From Saccharothrix sp. ALI-22-I (lineage in GTDB: Bacteria; Actinomycetota; Actinomycetes; Mycobacteriales; Pseudonocardiaceae), in NCBI RefSeq assembly GCF_001984175.1, contig NZ_MTQP01000066.1:1-64000 (forward strand): DNA of 64,000 nucleotides. Direction: 5' to 3'. Below, piece by piece: positions 49,611 to 58,399 of the stretch; the stretch's first letter is position 1, and each line of letters opens with the position of its first letter. The position numbers and the translations under genes are program-made. Below the pieces are notes generated by a model that saw only the letters and a list, made by a program, of their open reading frames with translations, had not been told where the DNA came from and did no database searches.

Positions 49611-50871
49611 CCTGGACCTGCCACCGAACAGCCCGCTGCCCGACGGGGTGCGTGCCGCCGCACTCACGCGCCTGCGGGCGGGGTTGGACGCTCCTCCCCC
49701 ACGTCACCTGCCGCTGAAGGTCGCCGCCGTCGCGGTGGCCGTGGCCACCGCGACGACCGTGGCCGTGCAGTTCACCGATCGTGGGGACGACACGGCGTCG
49801 ACCACGCCGAGCCCGACCGAGATCCCCGAACTGCGCCACCACGACGCCGGTCTGTTCTACAACGTGCGCGAGGGGTCCGCCCCGGACGGCGCGGCGCAAC
49901 GCTGCCAGGCCCGGTCGACCGACCTGCCCGCGCCCGAGCGGTGGACCGCGATCGCCACAGCATCCCGGCACCGGGTCGACCTGATGGCGTTCGAGACGAC
50001 CGCGGGGATCGTGTTCTGCGAGACGACCCCCATGTCGGTCACCGTGTCGTCGCCGCAGGCCGATCCCGGCACGCTCGCCGTGGCGTTCACCACGGCCACG
50101 GGCTCGATGGCGGGGTTCAACGGCGCCGACCCCCGCCCGTTCGCGCTCGCCGCCCGGACCGACGAGCCGGGCGAACGCGCGATCGTGGCGCGCTCGGGCC
50201 GGCTGTTCCTGATGCCCAACGGCTTCGTCTCCGACGGCGTGGTCGCCCAGCCGGAAGTGGCGTCCTCGGCCGAACTCGTGCAGAACTTCGAGCTGACCAC
50301 ACCTCCGCTCACCGGCACGGTGGTCGACCGACCGGTCACCCCCGAGGACCGCGACGGCGCCGAAGGGCGCAGGTTGGGCGAATGCCTCGCCGACCAACCG
50401 CAGCCGATCCCGGACCCCTCCGCTTGGCGGGCCGGGCAGGCGTCCGACCTGACCCCGACCGAGTCCGTGCAGTTGGGCCACTACGGGGACCTGTTGCTGG
50501 TGTGCCGGGAAGACCGGACCGTCGCGGTGTACGACTTCAGCCGGGCCGACGCCCCGCAGCGGCCCGGGATGCTCCTGCTCGGCAAGACGGTGCGCGGTGT
50601 GCGGGTGTATTACGACTTCGTCCAGGTCACCCAGGACGGCACCACGTTCACCAGCTCGGACACCGAAGCCCTGATCGCCGAGGTCACCGACGCGCGGGTC
50701 GCGACCGTGACCCTGGTCAGCACCGGCAACCCCGACATCACGGCCGCACCCGCGGCGGGCTCGGTGGTCCTGCCCGGCCTGAAGGCGAACGACCTGGGCG
50801 CACGGCAGGCGCGGATCGTCGTCCGGGACGCGTCCGGGACCGTGCTGGAGGAAGTGCCGCAGGAGTTCTGA
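49603..50871 (+). CDS. Single-TM extracytoplasmic protein, probable anti-sigma partner
   Basis: A 422-residue protein. The first 37 residues are cytoplasmic (DLPPNSPLPDGVRAAALTRL), followed by one TM helix (LKVAAVAVAVATATTVAVQF) and 360 residues outside. Two or three Cys (QRCQAR, IVFCETT, LLVCRED) may form disulfides. There is no zinc-binding HxxxCxxC anti-sigma motif, so it is a non-classical anti-sigma or co-regulator, assigned by the overlap with the sigma gene. The outside part looks like repeated beta domains. Confidence 0.65.
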   Translation: MTDLDLPPNSPLPDGVRAAALTRLRAGLDAPPPRHLPLKVAAVAVAVATATTVAVQFTDRGDDTASTTPSPTEIPELRHHDAGLFYNVREGSAPDGAAQRCQARSTDLPAPERWTAIATASRHRVDLMAFETTAGIVFCETTPMSVTVSSPQADPGTLAVAFTTATGSMAGFNGADPRPFALAARTDEPGERAIVARSGRLFLMPNGFVSDGVVAQPEVASSAELVQNFELTTPPLTGTVVDRPVTPEDRDGAEGRRLGECLADQPQPIPDPSAWRAGQASDLTPTESVQLGHYGDLLLVCREDRTVAVYDFSRADAPQRPGMLLLGKTVRGVRVYYDFVQVTQDGTTFTSSDTEALIAEVTDARVATVTLVSTGNPDITAAPAAGSVVLPGLKANDLGARQARIVVRDASGTVLEEVPQEF

Positions 50872-50872
50872 A

Positions 50873-50889
50873 CCGTGATTCGATCACGG
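50873..50889. terminator. Perfect short hairpin after the anti-sigma gene
   Basis: CCGTGAT-TCG-ATCACGG: a 7-bp stem with a 3-base loop directly after the stop at 50871 and 22 bp before the PfkB-family gene. It may be a terminator that ends the sigma operon, or an operator for the next gene. Confidence 0.5.
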
Positions 50890-50910
50890 CGGAACGGGTA
50901 GGTGTCCGTT

Positions 50911-51831
50911 ATGACGGGTCGAGTAGCGGTGTTCGCGCCGTCGCCGCAGTTGACGGTGACGATCGAGGAACTGGACGGGGCGCCGGACATCCACATCCAC
51001 GCGGGTGGCCAAGGGGTGTGGCAGTCGCGCATGATCGAGTCGCTGGGTGCGGAGGTCGTGTTGTGCGCGGCGCTCGGCGGGGAGACCGGGCAGGTGTTGC
51101 GGCACCTGATCGGGGTGGAGTTGAAGGTCCGTGAAGTGGCGGCCCGCAACGGTGCGTACGTGCACGATCGCCGTGACGGCGGGCGGGACCAGGTGGTGCG
51201 GATGGCGGCGGACCACCTGTCCCGCCACGAGTTGGACGACCTGTACCAGCTCACGCTGGTCGAGGCGCTGAACGCGGGTGTCGCGGTGCTCAGCGGCCCG
51301 GCCGAGCAGGACCAGCCGGTGCCGGAGTCCGTGTACGAACGGCTCACCAAGGACCTGAGCGGCAACGACTGCCAGGTGGTCGTGGACCTGTCCGGCGCAC
51401 GGCTCGCCGCCGCGCTCGCGGGCGGCCCCACGGTGGTGAAGGTCAGCCACGAGGAGATGGTCGAGGACGGTCACGCCGCGTCCGACGCACTGCCGGACCT
51501 GGTCGAGGGATGCCGGGAGATGGCGTCCTGCGGTGCCCGCGCGGTCGTGGTGTCACGGGCGGCGGAGGAGACGCTGGCGTTGGTCGACGGGACGCTGTAC
51601 CTGGTGGAGGTGCCCGCGTTGAGCCCGGTCGACACGCACGGCGGCGGTGACTCGATGACCGCCGGGTTGGCCGCCGGACTCGCGCTGGGCGGGTCGATCG
51701 AGGACTCGCTCAAGCTCGGCGCGGCGGCGGGCGCGGTGAACGTGACGCGGCACGGATTGGGCACCGGAAGCGGTGACGTGGTGCGGGAACTGGTCGATCG
51801 GGTGCGGCTGAAGCCGTGGGAGGACGCATGA
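50911..51831 (+). CDS. PfkB-family carbohydrate kinase (1-phosphofructokinase-like)
   Basis: About 306 residues; ATG 50911 (MTGRVAVFAPSPQLTVTIEE) is preferred over GTG 50902 because it follows GTAGG. PfkB signatures: HAGGQGVWQSRMIESLGAEV (sugar site) and HGGGDSMTAGLAAGLALGG (anion hole and catalytic Asp247; the usual GAGDS is GGGDS here). LSGARLAAALAGG and VKVSHEEM match 1-phosphofructokinase-like members, where KxNxxE is altered to KVSHEE. The substrate may be a phosphosugar or a nucleoside. It overlaps surE by 4 bases. Confidence 0.8.
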   Translation: MTGRVAVFAPSPQLTVTIEELDGAPDIHIHAGGQGVWQSRMIESLGAEVVLCAALGGETGQVLRHLIGVELKVREVAARNGAYVHDRRDGGRDQVVRMAADHLSRHELDDLYQLTLVEALNAGVAVLSGPAEQDQPVPESVYERLTKDLSGNDCQVVVDLSGARLAAALAGGPTVVKVSHEEMVEDGHAASDALPDLVEGCREMASCGARAVVVSRAAEETLALVDGTLYLVEVPALSPVDTHGGGDSMTAGLAAGLALGGSIEDSLKLGAAAGAVNVTRHGLGTGSGDVVRELVDRVRLKPWEDA

Positions 51832-52583
51832 GGGTGCTCATCACCAACGACGACGGCATCGACTCGCCGGGGCTCGTCGCCCTGGCGCGCGGCGCGGTGG
51901 AGCACGGGTGGACGACGGTGGTCGCCGCACCCGCCCACGAGTCCAGCGGCACCAGCGCCGGACTCACCGCCGCCGAGGACGACCGGCAGGTCAAGGTGGA
52001 ACGCCGTGACCTGCCCGGACTGCCGGACGTGCCCGGCTACGCGGTGGCCGCCCACCCGGGCCTCATCGCCCTGGTGGCGACCCAGGGCGCGTTCGGGGAC
52101 CCACCGGACATCGTGCTGTCCGGCGTGAACCGGGGCGCCAACATCGGCCGCGCGATCCTGCACTCCGGCACCGTCGGCGCCGCCCTGACCGCCGGCATCA
52201 ACGGCGCACGCGCGATGGCGGTGTCCCTCGACGTGGGGCTGGACCTCGCCGTCCACCACCACTGGGACACCGCCATCGCGGTCGCTTCAGGGCTGTTCGA
52301 CCGGCTCGCCGCACTGCCACCGGGCGCCGTGCTGAACCTCAACGTGCCCAACCGCACCGAGACGCGCGAAACCCGACGGGCGAGCCTCGCGGAGTTCGGC
52401 TCGGTGCGCAGCCGGGTGCAGAACTCCGACGACGGCACGATCGGCCTCACCGCCGTTCAGGTCGAGGGCGAGTTGCCACCGGGCAGCGACGCCGCGCTGC
52501 TGGCCGACGGTCACCCGACCGTCACTCCTCTGCGGTCGGTGACCGAGGACGTCGACCTCCCATTCGAACCACCCTGGTCCTAG
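51828..52583 (+). CDS. surE: SurE-type 5'/3'-nucleotidase
   Basis: A 251-residue protein; ATG 51828 overlaps the kinase stop. The family N-terminus RVLITNDDGIDSPGLVALA carries the metal-binding DD, followed by VVAAPAHESSGTSAGLT and the conserved DIVLSGVNRGANIGR, then SGTVGAALTAGINGARAMAVS. SurE removes phosphate from nucleoside monophosphates and short polyphosphates. The tie to a PfkB-family kinase suggests a kinase-phosphatase pair on one metabolite. Confidence 0.92.
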   Translation: MRVLITNDDGIDSPGLVALARGAVEHGWTTVVAAPAHESSGTSAGLTAAEDDRQVKVERRDLPGLPDVPGYAVAAHPGLIALVATQGAFGDPPDIVLSGVNRGANIGRAILHSGTVGAALTAGINGARAMAVSLDVGLDLAVHHHWDTAIAVASGLFDRLAALPPGAVLNLNVPNRTETRETRRASLAEFGSVRSRVQNSDDGTIGLTAVQVEGELPPGSDAALLADGHPTVTPLRSVTEDVDLPFEPPWS

Positions 52584-52720
52584 TCGTCGTCCGCGCGCTC
52601 GGCGGTGGCCGGCTCGCCCTGCTCGACGTTGGACCTGCCCAGCGCTTCCTCCGCGCCGTTCACCAGGTCGGGACCGCCCCACTGTCCGCCGTCTGCCTGG
52701 CCCAGTCGGTGCTTCGCCAT
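52580..52720 (-). CDS. 46-residue acidic protein, convergent with surE
   Basis: ATG 52720 follows GAGGGGAG at a good distance. The product is MAKHRLGQADGGQWGGPDLV, then NGAEEALGRSNVEQGEP, ending ATAERADDD. It is hydrophilic, with no TM, and looks disordered. Its stop overlaps the surE stop by a few bases. Family not recognised. Confidence 0.55.
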   Translation of the reverse strand: MAKHRLGQADGGQWGGPDLVNGAEEALGRSNVEQGEPATAERADDD

Positions 52721-52803
52721 GGTGTGCACTCCCCTCGATCGCCGGACAAGTACCCATTTCCGGGCGGTCTCACACGCGCGTATGCCATGTCATACGGAGA
52801 ATG

Positions 52804-52841
52804 CCGGTGGCCCGCTCCGAAAATTCCGAACGGGCCACCGG
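52804..52841 (-). terminator. Strong intrinsic terminator of the lyase gene
   Basis: CCGGTGGCCCG (52804-52814) and CGGGCCACCGG (52831-52841) pair perfectly over 11 bp around a 16-base loop. It lies 14 bp past the lyase stop. Confidence 0.8.
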
Positions 52842-52855
52842 ACGTCACCGCGTCA

Positions 52856-55087
52856 TCACCGGGCGTAGTACACATCCGGCCACGGCGGGGTCGCCATGCC
52901 GTTGCCGATGTGGAAGCTCGGGTGCGGCGGCTGGTTGTAGGCGGTGTTCTGCCACGCGATGGCGACGCGGTACATGGTGTCGTGCATCAACGTGGGGATG
53001 CGGCGGTCGGTCTGGTTGGGCGTGGAGTAGATGCGCAGCGCGGTGTTGTCCGAGGTCCGCCAGACGACCTCCTCGCGCCAGTCGCCGAACAGGTCGGCGC
53101 TCAGCGCGGGCGTGGCCTTGGTGCCGTTGTTCGAGGCCACCCCGGAACCGGTGAGCAGGCGGGTGTCGCCACCGGTGCCGTACTTGTCGATCCGGGTCTG
53201 GTCGAGCAGTTCCCGGGTCGGGTCGCCGTCCCACCAGGCCAGGAAGTTGATCGAGGACGGCTCACGGCCCAGCGCCGCGCCGGTGGTGCTGCGCAGGCTG
53301 GTGTCCATGGCCGACCACGATTCCGCGCCGGGGCTGCCGGCGTAGATGTCGCCCGCCACGCCACGCCCGTTGTCGCCGCCCGAGGCCGTGGTCCACAGCC
53401 GTGAACCGGTGCGCGCGTCGGCGAACCAGGAACCCGGCTGGCTGGTGCTCTCCGAGACCTTGAAGTACTCCAGGCCCGCCCGGGACGGGTCGAGGTCGCC
53501 CAGGTGCCCGGCGTCGCCGTGGCCGAGACCCGTGGTCCACAGGCCGCGCCCGTTGTCGTCGATGGTGGCCGCGCCGTAGACGATCTCGTCCCGGCCGTCC
53601 TGGTCCACGTCGCCGATGGACAGCGAGTGGTTGCCCTGGCCCGCGTAGCCGCCGTTGCCGGAGGCGTTGGAGTCGAACGTCCACCGCTTGGTCAACTGGC
53701 CGTTGCGGAAGTCCCACGCCGCGATCACCGCACGCGTGTAGTAGCCACGCGCCATGATCAGCGAGGGCCGGGCGCCGTCGAGGTACGCGGTGCCCGCCAG
53801 GAACCGGTCCACCCGGTTGCCGTAGGTGTCACCCCAGGAACCGACGTTGCCGCGCGGCGGGTCGTAGTTCACCGTGGACATCGCGGCGCCGGTCTGACCG
53901 TTGAACATGGTCAGGAACTCCGGGCCGGTCAGGATGTAGCCGCCGGAGTTGCGGTGGTCGGCGTTCGCGTCGCCGATCACCGTGCCCCGGCCGTCACGCG
54001 TGGCGTCGGCGGTCTTCATCGCGACCTCGGCCTTGCCGTCGCCGTCGTAGTCGTAGACCTGGAACTGGGTGTAGTGCGCGCCCGCCCGGATGTTGCGGCC
54101 CAGGTCGATGCGCCACAACCGGGTGCCGTCGATCCGGTAGGCGTCGATGTAGACGTTGCCGGTGACGCCGGACTGCGAGTTGTCCTTGGCGTTGTCCGGG
54201 TCCCACTTGAGCACGAACTCGTAGTCGCCGTCACCGTCCAGGTCGCCGACGCTGGCGTCGTTCGCCACGTACCCGGTGCCCGGCGACTGGATCGGCACGT
54301 CCCGGTAGCCGGCGCCGAACACGAGCGACGCCGGGGACGCCGGCTGCTCGGTGCCGTTCACCACGGCGCGCACGGTGTAGGACGCGTCCGCCGCCGCGCC
54401 GCTGTCCAGGTAGTTCGTCGAGGCCGTGACGGGCGAGGCGTTGACCTTGGTGCTGCCCCGGTAGACGTTGAACGACACGTTCTGCGGGTCACCGGCCAAC
54501 AGCCGCCAGCTGACCAGGTTGGCGCTGCCCGACCGCACGCTGATCACGCCGCGGTCCAACCGCTCCACCTGCTTGCGGCCGGTCGGGTCGGACGGACCGG
54601 GGCCCGGGTTCGAGGTAGTCGTGGTCGTGGTCGTGGTGGTCGTCGTCGACGTGGAGGTGGGGCTGACGCCGCCGGTGCAGGTGGTTCCGTTGAGCGTGAA
54701 CGTCGTGGGCACGCCTACCTCGGTGCCGGTCACCGTGCCGTTGAAGCCGAACGACGCCGTGCCGCCGGTCGGGACGGCCCGGTTCCAGTCCACATTGGAC
54801 GCCGTCACACTCGCACCCGAGGCGGCGAACGTCGCGTTCCAGCCCTCGGCGACGCGCTCGGAGCCGGGGAACGACCAGGTCAGGGCCCACCCGTCCACCG
54901 GGTCGCCGAGGTTGGTGATGGTCACGTTCGCGGAGAACCCGCCCTGCCACTTGTTCTGCACCACGTAATCGACCCCGCAGCCCGGAGCCGCGGAGGCCAC
55001 GCCGGCGACGACCAGGCCGCCGGTCAGTGCGCTGATCGCCGTGGCGGCAGCGATCGCCCGCACCCTGAACGAGTTGGTGAGCACCAT
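52856..55087 (-). CDS. Secreted CBM2-PL11 rhamnogalacturonan lyase
   Basis: A 743-residue protein. ATG 55087 follows AAGGAG. Signal peptide: MVLTNSFRVRAIAAATAI to VASAAPG. Residues 35-135 are a CBM2 (GCGVDYVVQNKWQGGF, DGWALTWSF, two outer Cys), a cellulose-binding module. A Thr-rich linker of about 15 residues is followed by a family 11 polysaccharide lyase: a long beta-propeller with Ca-binding loops DLDGDGDYE, DYDGDGKAE and DVDQDGRDE, and NHSLSIGDV. These enzymes cut rhamnogalacturonan I by beta-elimination. It is located at the end of the rhamnose cluster, so it would feed that pathway. It carries a promoter region with two operator-like sites. Confidence 0.92.
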   Translation of the reverse strand: MVLTNSFRVRAIAAATAISALTGGLVVAGVASAAPGCGVDYVVQNKWQGGFSANVTITNLGDPVDGWALTWSFPGSERVAEGWNATFAASGASVTASNVDWNRAVPTGGTASFGFNGTVTGTEVGVPTTFTLNGTTCTGGVSPTSTSTTTTTTTTTTTSNPGPGPSDPTGRKQVERLDRGVISVRSGSANLVSWRLLAGDPQNVSFNVYRGSTKVNASPVTASTNYLDSGAAADASYTVRAVVNGTEQPASPASLVFGAGYRDVPIQSPGTGYVANDASVGDLDGDGDYEFVLKWDPDNAKDNSQSGVTGNVYIDAYRIDGTRLWRIDLGRNIRAGAHYTQFQVYDYDGDGKAEVAMKTADATRDGRGTVIGDANADHRNSGGYILTGPEFLTMFNGQTGAAMSTVNYDPPRGNVGSWGDTYGNRVDRFLAGTAYLDGARPSLIMARGYYTRAVIAAWDFRNGQLTKRWTFDSNASGNGGYAGQGNHSLSIGDVDQDGRDEIVYGAATIDDNGRGLWTTGLGHGDAGHLGDLDPSRAGLEYFKVSESTSQPGSWFADARTGSRLWTTASGGDNGRGVAGDIYAGSPGAESWSAMDTSLRSTTGAALGREPSSINFLAWWDGDPTRELLDQTRIDKYGTGGDTRLLTGSGVASNNGTKATPALSADLFGDWREEVVWRTSDNTALRIYSTPNQTDRRIPTLMHDTMYRVAIAWQNTAYNQPPHPSFHIGNGMATPPWPDVYYAR

Positions 55088-55106
55088 TGCTCCTTCGTCG
55101 CTGATT

Positions 55107-55122
55107 CTGGGAGCGCTCCCAG
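55107..55122. promoter_or_regulatory. CebR/CelR-type operator upstream of the lyase
   Basis: CTGGGAGCGCTCCCAG is a perfect palindrome containing TGGGAGCGCTCCCA, the known operator of actinomycete cellobiose repressors of the LacI family. It is 20 bp before the lyase ATG. Confidence 0.85.
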
Positions 55123-55153
55123 ATGTGATCCGGGTAACGCCCTCGCCCGCCAC

Positions 55154-55199
55154 ATGACAGCACCGCGACAGAGCCGCCGTCAAGGCATGAAACGATTCA
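55154..55199 (-). promoter_or_regulatory. Candidate lyase promoter and LacI-type half-matched site
   Basis: Minus strand: TTGACG (55183-55178), 18 bp, TGTCAT (55159-55154). Directly upstream lies TGAAACGATTCA (55188-55199), which differs by one base from the rhaM operator TGAAACGTTTCA. The lyase may thus answer to both the rhamnose regulator and the cellobiose repressor. Confidence 0.45.
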
Positions 55200-55262
55200 C
55201 CACATCGCCGGCCGGGTGCCGGAAAGTGCTGTATCAGCAGGTCAAGCGGGAGCTGAAGCGGT

Positions 55263-56285
55263 TCAACGGCGACGTGCGCGCATGCTCGACTCGCGGACCA
55301 CCAGCTCCGGCGCGAACAGCACGTGCTTGTGCTCGTGTTCGGTCGGAGTCATCGTCTCGGCGATCACCAGCTCGGCGGCCGTGCGGCCGATCAGCTGGCG
55401 CGGCTGCCGCACCGAGGTGAGCGGCACGGCCGCGGCGGCGGCGAAGTCGATGTCGTCGTAGCCGACGATCGCGATCTCCTCCGGCACCCGGACGCCGGCG
55501 CGCACCAGCACCTGGAGCACGCCGAGCGCCAGCAGGTCGTTGGCGCAGAACACCGCGTCCGGCCGGACCGAGCGGGCCAGCAGCTGTTCGGCCGCGCGCT
55601 GCCCGGAGACCACGTTGAGCGCCGGGACCTTCAGCTCCTCCAGCACACCCTCGTCCCGGCCCGCCTTGCGCACCGCGTCCACCGCGCCCTCGTGCCGCTG
55701 GCGGGCCTGGTGGATGCGCGAGGGCCCGTTGACCATCACGATCCGCTCGTAGCCCTCGGCCAGCAGGTGGGTGACCGCCAGCTCGCCGCCCGCCCGGTCG
55801 TCCACGGCCACCGCGCACAGGGTCGGGTCCGTGGTCGGGTGGTCGAGCAGCACCACCGACATGCCGCGGTCGCGCAGTCTGCGCACGGCGGCAAGGTCCG
55901 TGTCCACCGGCGTGATCAGCACGCCGTGCACCCGCTGCTCGGCCAACAGCTCCACGTGCCGGGCCTCGCGCTGCGGCGACTCGTCGCTGTTGCACAGGAT
56001 CACCGCGTGCCCGGCCTCGCTCGCGGTGTCCTCGACACCGCGGGCGACGTCGGTGAAGAACGGGTTGCCCACGTCGAGCACCACCAGCCCGATGGCGCGC
56101 GGCGTGCCGGAACGCAGCTGGCGCGCGGCGTCGTTGCGGACGAACCCCAGTTCCTCGATCGCGCCCATGACCCGCTCCCGGGTCGCCGGGGCGACGACCT
56201 CGGGACGGTTCAGGACGTTGGAAACCGTGCCGACGGACACCTTCGCGCGTGACGCCACGTCGCGGATGCTCACCGGTGAAACCAC
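55263..56285 (-). CDS. LacI-family regulator, probably of the rhamnose genes
   Basis: A 340-residue protein. GTG 56285 has GGAGG 5 bases upstream. HTH and hinge: SIRDVASRAKVSVGTVSNVL then NRPEVVAPATRERV. The periplasmic-binding-like ligand domain (RAIGLVVLDVGNPFFTDV, GYDDIDFAAAAAVPLTSVRQ) is complete. It lies between the lyase and rhaD genes on the same strand. The perfect palindrome TGAAACGTTTCA at the rhaM promoter is a typical LacI-family site and its likely target. Confidence 0.9.
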   Translation of the reverse strand: MVSPVSIRDVASRAKVSVGTVSNVLNRPEVVAPATRERVMGAIEELGFVRNDAARQLRSGTPRAIGLVVLDVGNPFFTDVARGVEDTASEAGHAVILCNSDESPQREARHVELLAEQRVHGVLITPVDTDLAAVRRLRDRGMSVVLLDHPTTDPTLCAVAVDDRAGGELAVTHLLAEGYERIVMVNGPSRIHQARQRHEGAVDAVRKAGRDEGVLEELKVPALNVVSGQRAAEQLLARSVRPDAVFCANDLLALGVLQVLVRAGVRVPEEIAIVGYDDIDFAAAAAVPLTSVRQPRQLIGRTAAELVIAETMTPTEHEHKHVLFAPELVVRESSMRARRR

Positions 56286-56374
56286 CGCGCCTCCTCGGCG
56301 GACTGAAGGTGTTGGTAAAAACGGAGTCTATCGACCGGAACCGTTCGGCGGACCCGTATGACCGATCACCGTGC

Positions 56375-58399
56375 TCACCGCAGGAAGGCGGCGGCCACGC
56401 CCGCGTCCACGGGGATGTGCGCGCCGGTCGTGTGGGACAGTTCGCCGGCGGTCAGCGCGAACACCGCGTTGGCCACGTGCTCGGGCAGCACTTCCCGCTT
56501 GAGCAGCGTGCGCTGGGCGTAGAAGGCGCCCAACTCATGCTCCGGCACCCCGTACACGGCGGCACGCTGCGCGCCCCAGCCGCCCGCGAAGATGCCCGAC
56601 CCGCGCACCACGCCGTCCGGGTTGACGCCGTTGACCCGGATGCCGTGCCCGCCCAGTTCGGCGGCCAGCAGCCGGACCTGGTGCGCCTGGTCGGCCTTGG
56701 CCGCGCCGTAGGCGACGTTGTTCGGTCCGGCGAAGACGGAGTTCTTCGAGGCGATGTAGACGATGTCGCCGCCCATCCCCTGCTCGATCATCGCCTTCGC
56801 CGCCGCCTTGGCGACCAGGAACGAACCGCGCGCCATCACGCCGTGCTGGAGGTCCCAGTCGCGGGCGGTGGTCTCCAGCAGCGGCTTGGAGATGGACAGA
56901 CCGGCGTTGTTGACCACCAGGTCCACCCCGCCGAACGCCAGGCACGCCGCGCCGACGGCGGACGTGACCGCTTCCTCGTCGGTCACGTCCGCCACCACGG
57001 CCACCGCCGTGTCCGCGCCGAGTTCGTCGGCCACGGCCCGCGCCGCGTCCGCGTTGACGTCCGCCACGACCACGCACGCGCCCTCGGCGGCCAGCCGCAG
57101 CGCGATCGCCTTGCCGATGCCCGATCCCGCGCCGGTGACGAACGCGACCCGGGTGGCCAGCGGCTTGGGCGCGGGCATCCGCTGGAGCTTGGCCTCCTCC
57201 AGCGCCCAGTACTCGATGCGGAACTTCTCGGCCTCGTCGATCGGCGCGTACTTCGACACCGACTCGGCGCCGCGCATCACGTTGATCGCGTTGACGTAGA
57301 ACTCGCCCGCGACCCGCGCGGTCTGCTTGTCCTTGCCGTAGGAGAACATGCCGACGCCGGGCACCAGCACGATCGCCGGGTCCGCACCGCGCATCGGCGG
57401 CGAGTCGGGCGACGCGTTGCGCTCGTAGTAGGCGCGGTAGTCCTCGCGGTACGCCTCGTGCAACTCGCGCAGCCGGGCCGTCACCTCGTCCAACGGCGCG
57501 GTCGGCGGCAGGTCGAGCACCATCGGCCGCACCTTGGTGCGCAGGAAGTGGTCCGGGCAGGACGTGCCGAGCGCGGCCAGTCTCGGGTGCCCGTCGTGCG
57601 CCAGGAAGTCCAGCACCACGTCGGTGTCGGTGAAGTGGCCGACCTGCGGGCGGTCCGTGGACGCCAGGCCGCGCAGCAACGGGGCCAGAGCGGCGGCACG
57701 GGCCCGGCGTTCCTCCGCCGGCAACGGGTCGTGCAGCTTCGCGCCGAACGGGTCCGGCCTGCCGCGCGCGGCCAGGAACTCGGTGGCCCGCCGGATGATC
57801 TCCTGCGACCGCTCCTGGCACTGCGCCGAGGTCACGCCCCACGCGGTGATGCCGTGCCCGCCGAGGATCACGCCGATCGCCTGCGGGTTCTCCCGGGCGA
57901 TCGCGGCGATGTCCAGGCCGAGCTGGAAACCGGGACGCCGCCACGGCACCCACAGCACCCGGTCGCCGAACACCTCCTTGGTCAACGCCTCACCGTCCGC
58001 CGCCGCCGCGATCGCGATGCCCGCGTCGGGGTGCAGGTGGTCGACGTGCGCGGCGTCCACCAGGCCGTGCATGGCGGTGTCGATCGACGGCGCCGCGCCG
58101 CCGCGACCGTGCAGGCAGTAGTCGAACGCGGCCACCATCTCGTCCTCGCGCTCCACACCCGGGTACACGTCCACCAGAGCGCGCAGCCGGTCCAGCCGCA
58201 GCACGGCCAGGCCGCGTTCGGTCAACGTGCCCAGGTCGCCGCCGGAGCCCTTGACCCACATCAGCTCCACCGGCGCGCCGGTGACCGGGTCGGTCTCCAC
58301 GCCCTTGGCCGAGGTGTTGCCGCCCGCGTAGTTCGTGGTCGCCGGGTCCGAGCCCAGCTCGTGCGATCGCGCCAGAAGTGCGCTCACCTGGTCGTTCAC
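56375..58399 (-). CDS. rhaD: Bifunctional rhamnulose-1-phosphate aldolase / short-chain dehydrogenase
   Basis: A 674-residue fusion. GTG 58399 is chosen because it overlaps the rhaI stop by 4 bases (VNDQVSALLARSHELGSD). N-terminal half: class II aldolase with zinc ligands in DHLHPDAGIAIAA and GGHGITAWG, and NYAGGNTSAKG at the phosphate site. C-terminal half (from about 420): SDR dehydrogenase with TGAGSGIGKAIAL (Rossmann), VVNNAGLSISKPL and YGAAKAD (catalytic Tyr and Lys). The aldolase gives dihydroxyacetone phosphate and L-lactaldehyde; the dehydrogenase oxidises lactaldehyde. Fusions of this kind (RhaD/RhaE) occur in many soil bacteria. Confidence 0.93.
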   Translation of the reverse strand: MNDQVSALLARSHELGSDPATTNYAGGNTSAKGVETDPVTGAPVELMWVKGSGGDLGTLTERGLAVLRLDRLRALVDVYPGVEREDEMVAAFDYCLHGRGGAAPSIDTAMHGLVDAAHVDHLHPDAGIAIAAAADGEALTKEVFGDRVLWVPWRRPGFQLGLDIAAIARENPQAIGVILGGHGITAWGVTSAQCQERSQEIIRRATEFLAARGRPDPFGAKLHDPLPAEERRARAAALAPLLRGLASTDRPQVGHFTDTDVVLDFLAHDGHPRLAALGTSCPDHFLRTKVRPMVLDLPPTAPLDEVTARLRELHEAYREDYRAYYERNASPDSPPMRGADPAIVLVPGVGMFSYGKDKQTARVAGEFYVNAINVMRGAESVSKYAPIDEAEKFRIEYWALEEAKLQRMPAPKPLATRVAFVTGAGSGIGKAIALRLAAEGACVVVADVNADAARAVADELGADTAVAVVADVTDEEAVTSAVGAACLAFGGVDLVVNNAGLSISKPLLETTARDWDLQHGVMARGSFLVAKAAAKAMIEQGMGGDIVYIASKNSVFAGPNNVAYGAAKADQAHQVRLLAAELGGHGIRVNGVNPDGVVRGSGIFAGGWGAQRAAVYGVPEHELGAFYAQRTLLKREVLPEHVANAVFALTAGELSHTTGAHIPVDAGVAAAFLR

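Noticed and set aside
56300-56345. GAACCGTTC-type site upstream of the LacI gene as an autoregulatory operator
   Set aside because: The halves match at only about four of six positions, and it differs from the rhaM site.
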